Assembly (NCBI RefSeq): GCF_018613695.1
Contig: NZ_JAGGPR010000005.1
Coordinates: forward strand, 927,571 to 991,570
DNA from: Arthrobacter sp. ISL-95
Lineage (GTDB): Bacteria > Actinomycetota > Actinomycetes > Actinomycetales > Micrococcaceae
DNA length: 64,000 nucleotides
Direction of reading: 5' to 3'
Shown here one piece after another: positions 8,416 through 17,622 of the stretch; within the stretch, counting starts at the first letter, position 1; every line of letters begins with the position of its first letter. A program made the translations under genes and the position numbers. Under the pieces are notes generated by a model. The model was not told where the DNA came from and searched no databases. It saw only the letters and a list, made by a program, of their open reading frames with translations.

Positions 8416-10197
8416 GTGACCGCTAATGATGATCAGAGAGCACGCCGGGCTACCCAAGCTGCCCAAGGCGCGGCAGCCGCCGTCGAGACCTTGGAAGCTG
8501 CCCGTGCAGAGCTTGCGGCCACAACACTTCCGCTTGCCGTGCCGGAAGTCCGTGAGGCCCGTCAGTGGATTCGTGAGTCCTTGGCGCAGTTGGATGACTA
8601 CGTGATTCCCCGCTACCGGAGCTTGGATGCTCCGCTGCTGGCGGTTGTGGGCGGTTCCACAGGCGCAGGGAAGTCCACGCTGGTCAACGCGCTGATCGGC
8701 TATCCCGTGACCCGTGCCGGAGCTATCAGGCCCACCACGCGCCAGCCCATCCTTCTCCACCATCCTCTGGACGCGGAGTGGTTTGAAGGCCGGCGGATTC
8801 TTCCCGGGCTGGACCGGCTCCGCGGCACGGTCTCAACAAGTCCTTTGCCGGCGCATCAAGCAGGTGCCACTCCCGACGCGCAGGCCATCACATCTTTGGT
8901 TCTGGTGGGACACGAATCGGTGCCCCAAGGAATAGCGCTCCTGGATGCTCCCGACGTCGATTCGATCTCCGATGACAACCGCAGGCTTGCCGGACAACTG
9001 CTTGCCGCCGCTGATCTTTGGGTGTTCGTCACCACGGCAAACCGCTATGCCGACGCCGTGCCTTGGCGTTTGCTCCTTGATGCAGCATCGCGGGATATCA
9101 CCGTAGCCGTGGTCCTGGACCGCGTTCCCGCTGCTGCAGAAGAGGAAGTCAGGACTGACCTTCAGGCAATGCTGGACCGCCAAGGGCTGGCTGAGGCGAA
9201 ACTCTTCGTTGTTCCGGAAAGTGCCCTGGACGGGCTGAGGATGCTTCCGGAGGAATCCGTGATCCCCTTGCGCCGGTGGCTGGGCGCTTTGGCAGCTGAC
9301 GCAGCGGGGCGGGCGGAGGTGGCCCGACGAACACTCAATGGCGCTGTCAAGGCTGTGAGCGTCCGTTTGGAGGGAATCGCGGGTGCGGCTGCTGCGCAGG
9401 ATGCCGTCGCCAACGATCTTCGGATGGCGTGTGTCGCGGAGTATGAGCAGGCGCTCTCGCGAATTTTGGAGGCCACCAAGGACGGCGCATTGCTTCGTGG
9501 CGAAGTGTTGGCGCGGTGGCAGGACTTTGTGGGGACAGGTGAGTTCTTCAGGGTGCTCGAGCAGAATATCGGGCGGATGCGGGATCGTGTAGGGGCTTTC
9601 TTCCGCGGCGAGCCGGCTCCCGCTGTGAAGGTTGAAACCGCCATTGAGACAGGGTTGCAGGCGGTGATTCTGGACGAAGCCGCGAACGCGGCCGAAAACG
9701 TGGACAGGCGTTGGCGTGTCGATGCTGCCGGCCGGGAACTCCTTGGTTCGGAGGACCTTTCGGGAACCGGCGATGGCTTTGATGTGAAGGCCGCAGCAGC
9801 CATTCGCTCCTGGCAGGAGGGGCTGATGGAGATGATCCGCACCCAGGGGCAGGGCAAGCGGACCCAGGCCCGGTGGCTGTCCTTCGGTGTCAACGGGCTC
9901 GGTGCTGCGCTCATGGTGGTGGTGTTCTCCATGACTGCCGGCTTGAGTGGCTTGGAGATCGGCATTGCGGGTGGAACGGCCGTTGTTGGCCAGAAGTTGC
10001 TGGAAGCTGTGTTCGGCGAGGACGCAGTGCGTCGTCTGGCCCAGCAGGCCAGGGATGATCTGCATACTCATTGCCAACGGCTCCTGGATGATGAGAGGGA
10101 ACGGTTCCTCGGCCGGCTTGAGGCCGCCCACACGGGTTCAGGAGATGACCTCGCCCGCTTTGCCCAAGCACTGCGCGGCCTGGCAGGGGCAGCATGA
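8416..10197 (+). CDS. Dynamin-like large GTPase, first of a pair
   Basis: A 593-residue P-loop GTPase with a dynamin-like layout. An N-terminal helical stretch leads to Walker A GGSTGAGKST (near residues 79-88), a conserved threonine segment RPTTRQP and switch II/Walker B LLDAPDVDS. A long helical region follows, and near residue 490-530 there is a hydrophobic stretch (ALMVVVFSMTAG, then a Gly/Ala-rich segment) that could be a membrane paddle or transmembrane hairpin. GTG 8416 is the start. Its last four bases overlap the start of the next GTPase gene, implying coupled translation and perhaps a heteromeric partner. Paired dynamins such as Streptomyces DynA/DynB act on membranes at the septum; whether this pair does so is inference. 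Confidence 0.8.
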   Translation: MTANDDQRARRATQAAQGAAAAVETLEAARAELAATTLPLAVPEVREARQWIRESLAQLDDYVIPRYRSLDAPLLAVVGGSTGAGKSTLVNALIGYPVTRAGAIRPTTRQPILLHHPLDAEWFEGRRILPGLDRLRGTVSTSPLPAHQAGATPDAQAITSLVLVGHESVPQGIALLDAPDVDSISDDNRRLAGQLLAAADLWVFVTTANRYADAVPWRLLLDAASRDITVAVVLDRVPAAAEEEVRTDLQAMLDRQGLAEAKLFVVPESALDGLRMLPEESVIPLRRWLGALAADAAGRAEVARRTLNGAVKAVSVRLEGIAGAAAAQDAVANDLRMACVAEYEQALSRILEATKDGALLRGEVLARWQDFVGTGEFFRVLEQNIGRMRDRVGAFFRGEPAPAVKVETAIETGLQAVILDEAANAAENVDRRWRVDAAGRELLGSEDLSGTGDGFDVKAAAAIRSWQEGLMEMIRTQGQGKRTQARWLSFGVNGLGAALMVVVFSMTAGLSGLEIGIAGGTAVVGQKLLEAVFGEDAVRRLAQQARDDLHTHCQRLLDDERERFLGRLEAAHTGSGDDLARFAQALRGLAGAA

Positions 10198-11813
10198 GCC
10201 GCCACGGACAGGTACGCGAGTCCTCCCTGCTGCAGCGCAGGCTTGAGTCCCTGAACACTGCGCGGGAGCTGGCTGAAGGCGTGCTCCCGGATCCGGAACT
10301 GCAATCCGTTTACGAAGTCCTGGAGCGCGCTACCTCACGGCGGTCATTGTCGGCAGATCACACTGTGGTGGGATTCTTCGGGGCGACAGGCAGCGGGAAA
10401 TCCTCCCTGTTCAATGCCGTTTCAGACAGCGGGCTCGCAACTGCCACTGCGCGGCGTCCCACAACGTCTGCACCCTTGGCAGGCATTTGGGGCGAGCAAG
10501 GCAGCGGGCCGTTGCTTGACTGGTTGGACGTCAAAGAGCGGCATACGCTGCCGCCGGTTCCCGGGCTCGCGGATGAGCACACCGGTCTGGTCCTGCTGGA
10601 TCTGCCGGACTTCGATTCCACCAGGGTGGAAAACCGGGAGATCGTACAGCGGATGGTGGGCATGGTTGATGTCCTGGTATGGGTTTTGGACCCGCAAAAA
10701 TATGCCGACGCTGCTGTACATCATGATTTCCTTCGCCCCATGGCCTCTCACGGAGCGGTGACGCTGGTTGTCCTGAACCAGGTGGACAAACTCAGCCCAG
10801 CCGACGCAACCGCCGTGATGCAATCTTTGGAAGGCCTTCTTGCCCGGGACGGCTTGGGGAAGGTTCGGGTTCTGAGCTCCTCAGCGTTAACGGGCGACGG
10901 CGTCCAAACCCTCCGCGGGGCCATCAGGAAGGTCGTGGTTCAGCGGGAGGCAACAACAGAACGCCTCGCGGCGGACGTTGCAAAGGCGGCCGGGGAACTT
11001 GCCATTGCCTCCGGCGAGGGCGAAGCCCGGGGAGTCAAGGGCGGAACGAAGGCCCGCCTAGCATCTGAATTGTCGACGGCGGCGAACGTACCGGTGGTGG
11101 TGGACGCCGTTCAGCGATCTTTTAAGCGGGAGTCGGCCAAGAGGACAGGGTGGCCGGTTACACGGTGGCTTTTGCGTTTCCGGCCGGACCCGTTGCGGCG
11201 ATTGAACCTGGGCAGGGATGACACCAGGCCTGAGCTGAACAGGACGTCCCTGCCACCGGCCGGCGCGCCCGAGAGGGCGCGGACGGATGCGGCCGTCAGG
11301 GATTTTGCCGACGAGGCGTCAACGGGAGCTCCTGGTCCTTGGCGTGCTGCCATCCGCAGTGCGGCAAGGGACGGGCGGGAGGAGTTGCCTGACGCGCTGG
11401 ATCAAGCCATAGCAGGCACTGACCTGTCAGCGGGTAAGCGTCCCCTGTGGTGGATGCTTTTCAATACCCTCCAATGGATTTCGCTCCTGCTCGCAGCAGG
11501 GGGCTTGGGTTGGTTGGGTGTTTTGGCAGCGCTGGGCTACTTTCAAATGCCAGTGCCGGAGGTGCCTCGAACTGAGGGGTGGCCGTGGCCTACCTTAATG
11601 GTTGCCGGGGGAGTGGTGTTGGGTGTCGCCCTGGCCGTCATTGGAAGGATTCTTGGTGGTTGGGCAGCACGGGTCACGGCGTCGAGGGCAGGGAAGCGGT
11701 TGAGGGCCGCTGTGGCGGCGGTTGCAGAGCAGAGGATCGTGGAGCCTGTTGAGGTGGAAGTCACCCGTTTGAGGGCTTTCAATGCGGCACTGAAGGCAGC
11801 ACGATCAGGTTAA
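10194..11813 (+). CDS. YfjP/dynamin-like GTPase, second of a pair
   Basis: A 539-residue GTPase overlapping its partner by four bases (ATGA). Walker A is GFFGATGSGKSSLFNAV (near residues 58-74), switch I threonines lie in RRPTTSAP, Walker B is LLDLPDFDS, and the guanine-specificity motif is VVLNQVDKLS. A polar linker rich in Arg/Pro follows, then two hydrophobic segments near residues 420-445 and 460-485 that look like transmembrane helices, then a basic helical tail. It is therefore likely a membrane-bound GTPase. A hairpin GGCCTAAGGCC lies just after the stop, and the next gene converges on it. Confidence 0.8.
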   Translation: MSRHGQVRESSLLQRRLESLNTARELAEGVLPDPELQSVYEVLERATSRRSLSADHTVVGFFGATGSGKSSLFNAVSDSGLATATARRPTTSAPLAGIWGEQGSGPLLDWLDVKERHTLPPVPGLADEHTGLVLLDLPDFDSTRVENREIVQRMVGMVDVLVWVLDPQKYADAAVHHDFLRPMASHGAVTLVVLNQVDKLSPADATAVMQSLEGLLARDGLGKVRVLSSSALTGDGVQTLRGAIRKVVVQREATTERLAADVAKAAGELAIASGEGEARGVKGGTKARLASELSTAANVPVVVDAVQRSFKRESAKRTGWPVTRWLLRFRPDPLRRLNLGRDDTRPELNRTSLPPAGAPERARTDAAVRDFADEASTGAPGPWRAAIRSAARDGREELPDALDQAIAGTDLSAGKRPLWWMLFNTLQWISLLLAAGGLGWLGVLAALGYFQMPVPEVPRTEGWPWPTLMVAGGVVLGVALAVIGRILGGWAARVTASRAGKRLRAAVAAVAEQRIVEPVEVEVTRLRAFNAALKAARSG

Positions 11814-11852
11814 AGGCTCGCCGGCCTAAGGCCCTGGTTTGGAGTTCACAGC

Positions 11853-12398
11853 TCAAAGGGCTGCAGCGGCGTCCCTGACTTTGATGAGGGTACGCAGGTT
11901 CCTGGTAGTAGTGCTGGCTTTGTAGCGTGCCTTGGCCGAGAGTTTGCTGAAGGGGCTGTCCAGCGTCCCACCGGCAGGGGCCAGCCAAGCGGAGGCCTCC
12001 GGGCCGAGCCGCACTTGATCCACTCCACCAAGCGCTTCGCCGGCCTGGAACAGTTCATCAAGCATGGCTGGATCAGAGGCAAGGGTGATGTAGCTGTGCA
12101 TAGATTTGTCGTCCGCGGGGTACGGGCATGCGTCGACCAACTCGCCAACCCTTGCGGCGGTGAGGACAACCACCCAGGCGTCGTAACCAAAGCTTTCCCG
12201 CAGGCACTCCTCGAACTGCGCCTTGAGGTCCTTGGGGCTGAGTTCGCTTTGCAGCACCACGTTCCCGCTGGCAAGCAAGGTCTTGACCTTGGTGAACGGG
12301 TAGTTCTTGAGGGCTGAGGTGAGATCGGCCATCTTGATATTGATGCCCCCCACATTGATGCCGCGGAGGAAGACTGCGTAGTTGTTCACGTTAGTCAT
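11853..12398 (-). CDS. DUF1697 domain-containing protein
   Basis: A 181-residue protein with the typical DUF1697 opening YAVFLRGINVGGINIKMADL and the SGNVVLQS segment near residue 45. The family's function is unknown. There is no signal peptide or membrane segment, so it is probably cytosolic. Its ATG overlaps the last eight bases of the upstream IclR regulator gene on the same strand, so the two are cotranscribed. It converges with the dynamin-like pair, separated by 39 bases. Confidence 0.85.
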   Translation of the reverse strand: MTNVNNYAVFLRGINVGGINIKMADLTSALKNYPFTKVKTLLASGNVVLQSELSPKDLKAQFEECLRESFGYDAWVVVLTAARVGELVDACPYPADDKSMHSYITLASDPAMLDELFQAGEALGGVDQVRLGPEASAWLAPAGGTLDSPFSKLSAKARYKASTTTRNLRTLIKVRDAAAAL

Positions 12399-13110
12399 TG
12401 TTCTTGCGCAGGGCTTCGGTCAGGACGCGGGCGGCGTTGCAGACCACTTCGGCGTGAAGGCGACCCGGCTGGCGGGTGAGGCGTTCAATCGGACCTGAAA
12501 TGGATACTGCCGCAATGACCCTTCCGGAGGGTCCGCGAACGGGGGCTGAAACCGAGGCGACCCCGGGCTCGCGCTCGCCGAGGCTCTGACCCCAGCCCCG
12601 GCGTCGTACGCCTGCCAGGACGGTGGGTGTAAAGCGGGCGTTTTGCAGCCCTTCCAAGAGGCGATCGTGGTCTTCCCACGCGAGTAAGACCTGCGCGGCG
12701 GAGCCCGCCTTCATGGAGAGCTGGGTCCCCACCGGAATGGTGTCGCGCAAGCCGATGGGCCGCTCTGCTGAGGCCACGCAGACACGCCAGTCACCTTGGC
12801 GGCGGAAGATCTGCGCGCTTTCGCCCGTGGCGTCACGGAGTTGGATGAGGACAGGGCCGGCGGAGGCGATGAGCCGGTCTTCGCCGGCAGCGGAAGCGAG
12901 TTCCACCAGCCGGCTGCCCAGGACGAACCGTCCTTGGATATCCCGGCTTACCAGGCGGTGGTGAACCAGGGCCAGTGCGAGGCGGTGAACCGTGGGCCGG
13001 GCAAGGCCCGTGGCCGCCACAAGTTGCGCGAGAGTGGTGGGTCCGGCCTCAAGGGCATCGAGTACTTGGGCCGCTTTATCAATGACACCGACTCCACTAG
13101 AATTGTCCAT
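12391..13110 (-). CDS. IclR-family regulator, NdgR/LtbR type
   Basis: Helix-turn-helix regulator of 239 residues. The N-terminal winged helix contains [25 protein letters not shown] and the C-terminal part is the IclR effector domain ([19 protein letters not shown] onward). It is divergent from leuCD with a 123-base shared spacer. In Corynebacterium (LtbR) and Streptomyces (NdgR) the IclR protein at this position represses leuCD, so the same role is inferred. ATG 13110 is preferred; ATG 13131 would add seven residues. A candidate operator lies immediately upstream at 13121-13143, where it could also give autoregulation. Confidence 0.9.
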   Translation of the reverse strand: MDNSSGVGVIDKAAQVLDALEAGPTTLAQLVAATGLARPTVHRLALALVHHRLVSRDIQGRFVLGSRLVELASAAGEDRLIASAGPVLIQLRDATGESAQIFRRQGDWRVCVASAERPIGLRDTIPVGTQLSMKAGSAAQVLLAWEDHDRLLEGLQNARFTPTVLAGVRRRGWGQSLGEREPGVASVSAPVRGPSGRVIAAVSISGPIERLTRQPGRLHAEVVCNAARVLTEALRKNND

Positions 13111-13120
13111 GTAATGATAT

Positions 13121-13143
13121 TGCCGTCTCAATATCTGAGATGC
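13121..13143. promoter_or_regulatory. Candidate IclR-type operator between regulator and leuC
   Basis: A perfect inverted repeat TCTCA (13126-13130) / TGAGA (13136-13140) with spacer ATATC lies 15 bases upstream of the regulator's start codon. Known LtbR/NdgR sites are short palindromes of similar style. Predicted from symmetry and position only. Confidence 0.5.
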
Positions 13144-13233
13144 AAGTTGTTTCGCTGGCCTATTTTAGCGCCGGGCTGCTTCAGTGGAACAAGAACAACG
13201 CAACAAGCCAATCGCAGTGAAGGGAGCAAGGCC

Positions 13234-14685
13234 GTGGGAAAGACACTGGCCGAGAAAGTCTGGGACGCGCACGTAGTGCGCAAGGGTGAAGGCGAAGGAG
13301 CCAATGCCCAGCCCGACCTTCTCTTCATCGACCTGCACCTCGTTCATGAAGTGACATCCCCGCAGGCATTCGAAGGCCTGCGCCTGGCCGGCCGTCAACT
13401 GCGCCGGGCGGATCTGACCATCGCCACGGAGGACCACAACACTCCCACGCTGGACATCGACAAACCCATTGCGGACCTGACCAGCCGCACGCAGATTGAA
13501 ACCCTTCGCGCCAACTGCAAGGAATTCGGCGTCCGCCTTCACTCCCTTGGCGACAAGGAACAGGGAATTGTGCACGTCGTGGGTCCGCAGTTGGGCCTGA
13601 CCCAGCCGGGTATGACCGTGGTATGCGGCGACTCGCACACGTCAACCCACGGGGCCTTCGGTGCGCTGGCCATGGGCATTGGCACCTCCGAGGTGGAGCA
13701 CGTCATGGCCACCCAGACGCTGTCTCTGAAGCCGTTCAAGACCATGGCCATCAACGTTGAAGGTACCCTGCGTCCCGGCGTGACCGCCAAGGACATCATC
13801 CTCGCTGTCATCGCCAAGATCGGGACAGGCGGCGGTCAGGGATACGTGCTCGAATACCGTGGCTCGGCCATCCGTGCTTTATCCATGGATGCCCGCATGA
13901 CCATCTGCAACATGTCCATTGAAGCCGGCGCCCGCGCCGGAATGGTGGCTCCGGACCAGACCACGTACGACTACATGCAGGGCCGCCCCCACGCGCCGGA
14001 AGGCGCAGACTGGGATGCCGCCGTCGAGTACTGGAACACGCTGAACACCGACGCCGATGCCACCTTCGACGTCGAAGTTGACCTTGACGCTGACACCCTG
14101 GAGCCGTTCGTGACCTGGGGGACCAACCCGGGTCAGGGCGTCTCACTGTCCGCCAAGGTGCCCTCGCCCGACGACTTCGGTGACGAGAACGCCAAGGCAG
14201 CTGCCGAGCGCGCCCTGCAGTACATGGGCCTCGAAGCCGGCACCCCCATGAAGGACATCCGCGTGGATACCGTCTTCCTGGGATCTTGCACCAACTCCCG
14301 CATTGAGGACCTGCGCGTTGCTGCAGACATCATTCGTGGCCGTGAAAAGGACCCCAACATCCGCATGCTGGTGGTTCCGGGCTCAGCCCGAGTCCGGCTG
14401 GAGGCCGAAGCAGAGGGCCTGGATAAGGTTTTCAAGGACTTTGGCGCTGAATGGCGTTTCGCCGGATGTTCGATGTGCTTGGGCATGAACCCGGACCAGC
14501 TGGAGCCGGGGGAGCGTTGTGCCTCAACATCCAACCGCAACTTTGAGGGGCGCCAGGGCAAGGGTGGCCGCACCCATCTTGTCTCACCCGTGGTGGCTGC
14601 AGCCACGGCTGTCCGTGGCACGCTGAGCTCGCCGTCGGACCTTGAGTCCGCTGCCGCGGGCACCCTGACCGGAATCGCAGTCTAG
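13234..14685 (+). CDS. leuC: 3-isopropylmalate dehydratase large subunit LeuC
   Basis: Aconitase-family subunit that isomerises 2-isopropylmalate to 3-isopropylmalate with a 4Fe-4S cluster. The 483-residue product has the usual length. The cluster cysteines are in [14 protein letters not shown] and [14 protein letters not shown]; the substrate-binding segment [15 protein letters not shown] follows. GTG 13234 with AGGGAG about 10 bases upstream gives the standard N-terminus [13 protein letters not shown]; the much longer open frame upstream runs antisense through the regulator and is not coding. leuD follows nine bases later. Confidence 0.96.
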   Translation: MGKTLAEKVWDAHVVRKGEGEGANAQPDLLFIDLHLVHEVTSPQAFEGLRLAGRQLRRADLTIATEDHNTPTLDIDKPIADLTSRTQIETLRANCKEFGVRLHSLGDKEQGIVHVVGPQLGLTQPGMTVVCGDSHTSTHGAFGALAMGIGTSEVEHVMATQTLSLKPFKTMAINVEGTLRPGVTAKDIILAVIAKIGTGGGQGYVLEYRGSAIRALSMDARMTICNMSIEAGARAGMVAPDQTTYDYMQGRPHAPEGADWDAAVEYWNTLNTDADATFDVEVDLDADTLEPFVTWGTNPGQGVSLSAKVPSPDDFGDENAKAAAERALQYMGLEAGTPMKDIRVDTVFLGSCTNSRIEDLRVAADIIRGREKDPNIRMLVVPGSARVRLEAEAEGLDKVFKDFGAEWRFAGCSMCLGMNPDQLEPGERCASTSNRNFEGRQGKGGRTHLVSPVVAAATAVRGTLSSPSDLESAAAGTLTGIAV

Positions 14686-14694
14686 GAGGATCCC

Positions 14695-15303
14695 ATGGAA
14701 GCATTTACTACCCACACCGGCGTCGGCGTTCCACTGCGCCAGAGCAACGTAGACACGGACCAGATCATCCCCGCTGTGTACCTCAAGCGCATCACCCGCA
14801 CAGGGTTCGAGGACGCTTTGTTCGCTGCCTGGCGGAAGGATGAGTCCTTCATCCTGAACCAGGCCCCGTTCAATGCCGGCTCCGTGCTGGTTGCCGGACC
14901 CGATTTCGGCACAGGATCGTCCCGCGAGCACGCTGTCTGGGCGTTGAAGGACTATGGCTTCAAAGCCGTTCTCTCCTCACGCTTCGCTGACATTTTCCGC
15001 GGCAACTCCGGAAAGCAGGGATTGCTGGCTGCAGAGGTTTCCCAGGATGACATCGAACTGATCTGGAAAGTTCTGGAGAACCACCCGGGTACTGAAATCA
15101 AAGTGGACCTGGTGTCCAAAACGGTCGAGTGCGGCAATGTGGTGGCGCCGTTCGAGATTGACGACTACACGCGGTGGCGCCTCCTGGAAGGCCTCGACGA
15201 TATCGGTTTGACCCTTCAGCATGAGGAGGACATCACGGCTTACGAGGCCACGCGCCCGGCCTTCAAGCCCAAGACGCTGCCAGCGAAAGTTGATGCCCGG
15301 TAG
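14695..15303 (+). CDS. leuD: 3-isopropylmalate dehydratase small subunit LeuD
   Basis: Small (swivelling) subunit of isopropylmalate isomerase, 202 residues. Family segments [20 protein letters not shown] and [21 protein letters not shown] are intact. A strong AGGAGG sits at 14687-14692, six bases... upstream-adjacent to ATG 14695's usual ribosome-binding window. It is cotranscribed with leuC, and a strong terminator follows at 15337. Confidence 0.96.
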   Translation: MEAFTTHTGVGVPLRQSNVDTDQIIPAVYLKRITRTGFEDALFAAWRKDESFILNQAPFNAGSVLVAGPDFGTGSSREHAVWALKDYGFKAVLSSRFADIFRGNSGKQGLLAAEVSQDDIELIWKVLENHPGTEIKVDLVSKTVECGNVVAPFEIDDYTRWRLLEGLDDIGLTLQHEEDITAYEATRPAFKPKTLPAKVDAR

Positions 15304-15336
15304 CCTTTGATGTGAGGCCGCAACCTCGCGGTCAAT

Positions 15337-15378
15337 GGACCGGCCGGCCCCCTTCGGGAGGGCCGGCCGGTCCTTTTT
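15337..15378 (+). terminator. Intrinsic terminator of leuCD
   Basis: GGACCGGCCGGCCC (15337-15350) pairs perfectly with GGGCCGGCCGGTCC (15360-15373), loop CCTTCGGGA, followed by TTTTT (15374-15378). Confidence 0.93.
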
Positions 15379-15427
15379 CGTTCGGGTATTTCTGAAACCC
15401 GATCAGCGGCGCGTCGGGCGGTTCCAT

Positions 15428-15456
15428 TTCGGATCGGTAAAGCGAGCTTCTATGCT
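15428..15456 (+). promoter_or_regulatory. Candidate murA promoter
   Basis: TTCGGA (15428-15433), a 17-base spacer and TATGCT (15451-15456). The predicted start point leaves a leader of about 50 bases containing GTGAGGAAAC before the murA ATG. Confidence 0.45.
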
Positions 15457-15511
15457 TAGCTGGAGCCTTTGTAAGTTTGGGGGGCGAGTAGTCGTGAGGA
15501 AACCGGTATAG

Positions 15512-16837
15512 ATGAGTAGTGTTCTGACAATCCGCGGTGGCGTCCCGTTGACCGGGCGAGTGACCGTTCGCGGTGCCAAGAACCTGGTGCCCAAGGCCAT
15601 GGTGGCGGCGTTGCTGGGCAGCGAACCATCGGTGCTGAGGAACGTGCCGGAAATCAAGGACGTAGAGGTTGTCACCAGCCTGCTGCAGTTGCACGGCGTG
15701 ACCGTTGTGAAGGATCCCGAATCGGGCGACCTCACTCTGGATCCCAAGGAAGCAAAGACGGCCTCCAGCACGGCGATTGATGCCCATGCCGGTGATTCGC
15801 GGATTCCCATTCTGTTGTGCGGGCCCCTGATTCATGCGATCGGTGAGGCCTTCATCCCGGATCTGGGCGGCTGCAAGATCGGCGACAGGCCGATCGACTA
15901 TCACCTTAACGTTCTGCGGCAGTTCGGCGCCGTGGTGGAAAAGCGCCCGGGTGGCATCCACATCTCCGCTCCAAACGGTCTGCACGGAGCCAAAATTTCG
16001 CTGCCATACCCCTCGGTAGGGGCCACCGAGCAGGTGCTGCTCAGTGCAACGCGTGCTGAGGGCATCACCGAACTCATTGGCGCGGCCACGGAACCGGAAA
16101 TCATCGACCTCATTGCGGTCCTGCAAAAAATGGGCGCCATCATCAGCGTTCAGACGGACCGGACTATCCGGATTGAAGGCGTTAAGGACTTGCGTGGCTA
16201 TAACCACCGCGCGCTCCCGGACCGCAATGAATCAGCGTCCTGGGCCTCTGCTGCCTTGGTGACGCGCGGCGACATCTACGTTGAGGGCGCTTCCCAGCGC
16301 GACATGATGACGTTCCTGAATACCTACCGCAAAGTGGGCGGTGGCATGGACATCGGCGATGACGGCATCCGTTTCTACCACCAGGGCGGTAAGCTCTCCC
16401 CGCTCGTCCTGGAGACGGACGTTCACCCGGGATTCATGACGGACTGGCAGCAGCCCTTGGTGGTTGCCCTCACGCAGGCAGAGGGCGTCTCGATCGTCCA
16501 CGAGACCGTCTATGAAAACCGTTTCGGATTCACCGAGGCACTTGCGCGCATGGGTGCGAACATCCAGGTGCACCGCGAGTGCTTGGGCAGTGTTCCCTGC
16601 CGGTTCGGACAGCGGAACTTCCTGCACTCAGCAGTGATTTCAGGTTCCACTCCACTCAGGGGCACGGACATTGACATTCCGGACCTCCGGGGCGGTTTCA
16701 GCCACCTCATCGCAGCACTGGCTGCCACGGGAACCTCACGCGTTACGGGCATTGACATCATCAACCGCGGTTACGAGCGCTTCACCGAGAAGCTGGCCGG
16801 GCTGGGCGCCGATTTCGATATCACCACCACCAAGTAG
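15512..16837 (+). CDS. murA: UDP-N-acetylglucosamine 1-carboxyvinyltransferase MurA
   Basis: First committed step of peptidoglycan precursor synthesis: transfers enolpyruvate from PEP to UDP-GlcNAc. The 441-residue EPT-fold protein begins with VLTIRGGVPLTGRVTVRGAKN (the KN pair binds UDP-GlcNAc) and carries the active-site cysteine at position 121 in GGCKIGDRPIDYH. Having Cys rather than Asp here predicts fosfomycin sensitivity, by analogy to the E. coli and M. tuberculosis enzymes. It heads a same-strand group with acyltransferase, gpsA and ddl genes, which gathers wall and phospholipid precursor steps. Confidence 0.94.
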   Translation: MSSVLTIRGGVPLTGRVTVRGAKNLVPKAMVAALLGSEPSVLRNVPEIKDVEVVTSLLQLHGVTVVKDPESGDLTLDPKEAKTASSTAIDAHAGDSRIPILLCGPLIHAIGEAFIPDLGGCKIGDRPIDYHLNVLRQFGAVVEKRPGGIHISAPNGLHGAKISLPYPSVGATEQVLLSATRAEGITELIGAATEPEIIDLIAVLQKMGAIISVQTDRTIRIEGVKDLRGYNHRALPDRNESASWASAALVTRGDIYVEGASQRDMMTFLNTYRKVGGGMDIGDDGIRFYHQGGKLSPLVLETDVHPGFMTDWQQPLVVALTQAEGVSIVHETVYENRFGFTEALARMGANIQVHRECLGSVPCRFGQRNFLHSAVISGSTPLRGTDIDIPDLRGGFSHLIAALAATGTSRVTGIDIINRGYERFTEKLAGLGADFDITTTK

Positions 16838-16848
16838 CGGGGGCTCCT

Positions 16849-17622
16849 TTGAAGGAATCGGCCAAGAGCCGTGCAACGTTCATGCTGCTGGCCGGTCTCG
16901 CGCGTCCGCTGATGAACCTCCTGATGTCCAAGAAGTGGGAAGGCGTGGAGAACCTTCCACCCGGCGGCTTCATTGCCGCACCTAATCACTGCACAGAGAT
17001 CGATCCCATCGTGATCGGACACATGGTGTACAACCAGAAGCGTCCCCCGCACTTCCTCGCGAAGACGGGCCTCTTCAAAGTCCCCGTGCTGGGACCCCTG
17101 CTGCACGCAACGCGGCAGATACCGGTAGAACGCTCGACGGCGGGAGCCAACCGCTCGCTTCAAGTCGCCAGAGAGGTGGTGGATGCCGGAGGTGCCATCA
17201 TCATTTATCCCGAGGGCACCCTCACCCGCGACCCCGATCTGTGGCCGATGAAGGGCCACACCGGGGCGGCCAGGCTTGCCTTGCAGACCGGTGCACCCGT
17301 GGTTCCCATGGCGCATTGGGGTGCGCAGGAGGTTTTTCCGCGATATGCAAAGCGGTTCCATATCTTCCCGCGCAAAACTGTCCGCGTGCTTGTTGGTAAG
17401 CCCGTTGATCTCAGTGCCTTCAGTGACCGGCCGTTGGACCGTGCAACACTGACCGCGGCCACTGACGTCATCATGGACGCCATCACGGAGCTCCTTGAAT
17501 CCCTTCGAGGCGAAGATGCCCCCGCCGAGCGGTGGGATCCGGCTGTCCACAAGCAGTCCAGGCACGGCCGCTTCACCCAAGGTGGCTCCCCTGATACACA
17601 AGAAGGGGATGACGGCCAGTGA
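16849..17622 (+). CDS. 1-acyl-sn-glycerol-3-phosphate acyltransferase (PlsC family)
   Basis: Probable acylation of lysophosphatidic acid in phospholipid synthesis, at the cytoplasmic face of the membrane. The 257-residue product has the HX4D motif in APNHCTEIDP (near residue 43) and the EGT motif in YPEGTLTRD. The C-terminal 30 residues are polar and not part of the domain. The start is TTG at 16849, 11 bases after the murA stop, since homology begins at once; no ATG or GTG is better placed. The stop overlaps the gpsA start by four bases, consistent with coupled expression of two phospholipid steps. Confidence 0.9.
   Translation: MKESAKSRATFMLLAGLARPLMNLLMSKKWEGVENLPPGGFIAAPNHCTEIDPIVIGHMVYNQKRPPHFLAKTGLFKVPVLGPLLHATRQIPVERSTAGANRSLQVAREVVDAGGAIIIYPEGTLTRDPDLWPMKGHTGAARLALQTGAPVVPMAHWGAQEVFPRYAKRFHIFPRKTVRVLVGKPVDLSAFSDRPLDRATLTAATDVIMDAITELLESLRGEDAPAERWDPAVHKQSRHGRFTQGGSPDTQEGDDGQ

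Noticed and set aside
8833..10131. 432-codon minus-strand frame opposite the first GTPase gene
   Set aside because: High-GC antisense shadow; no recognisable domain, while the plus strand has clear GTPase motifs.
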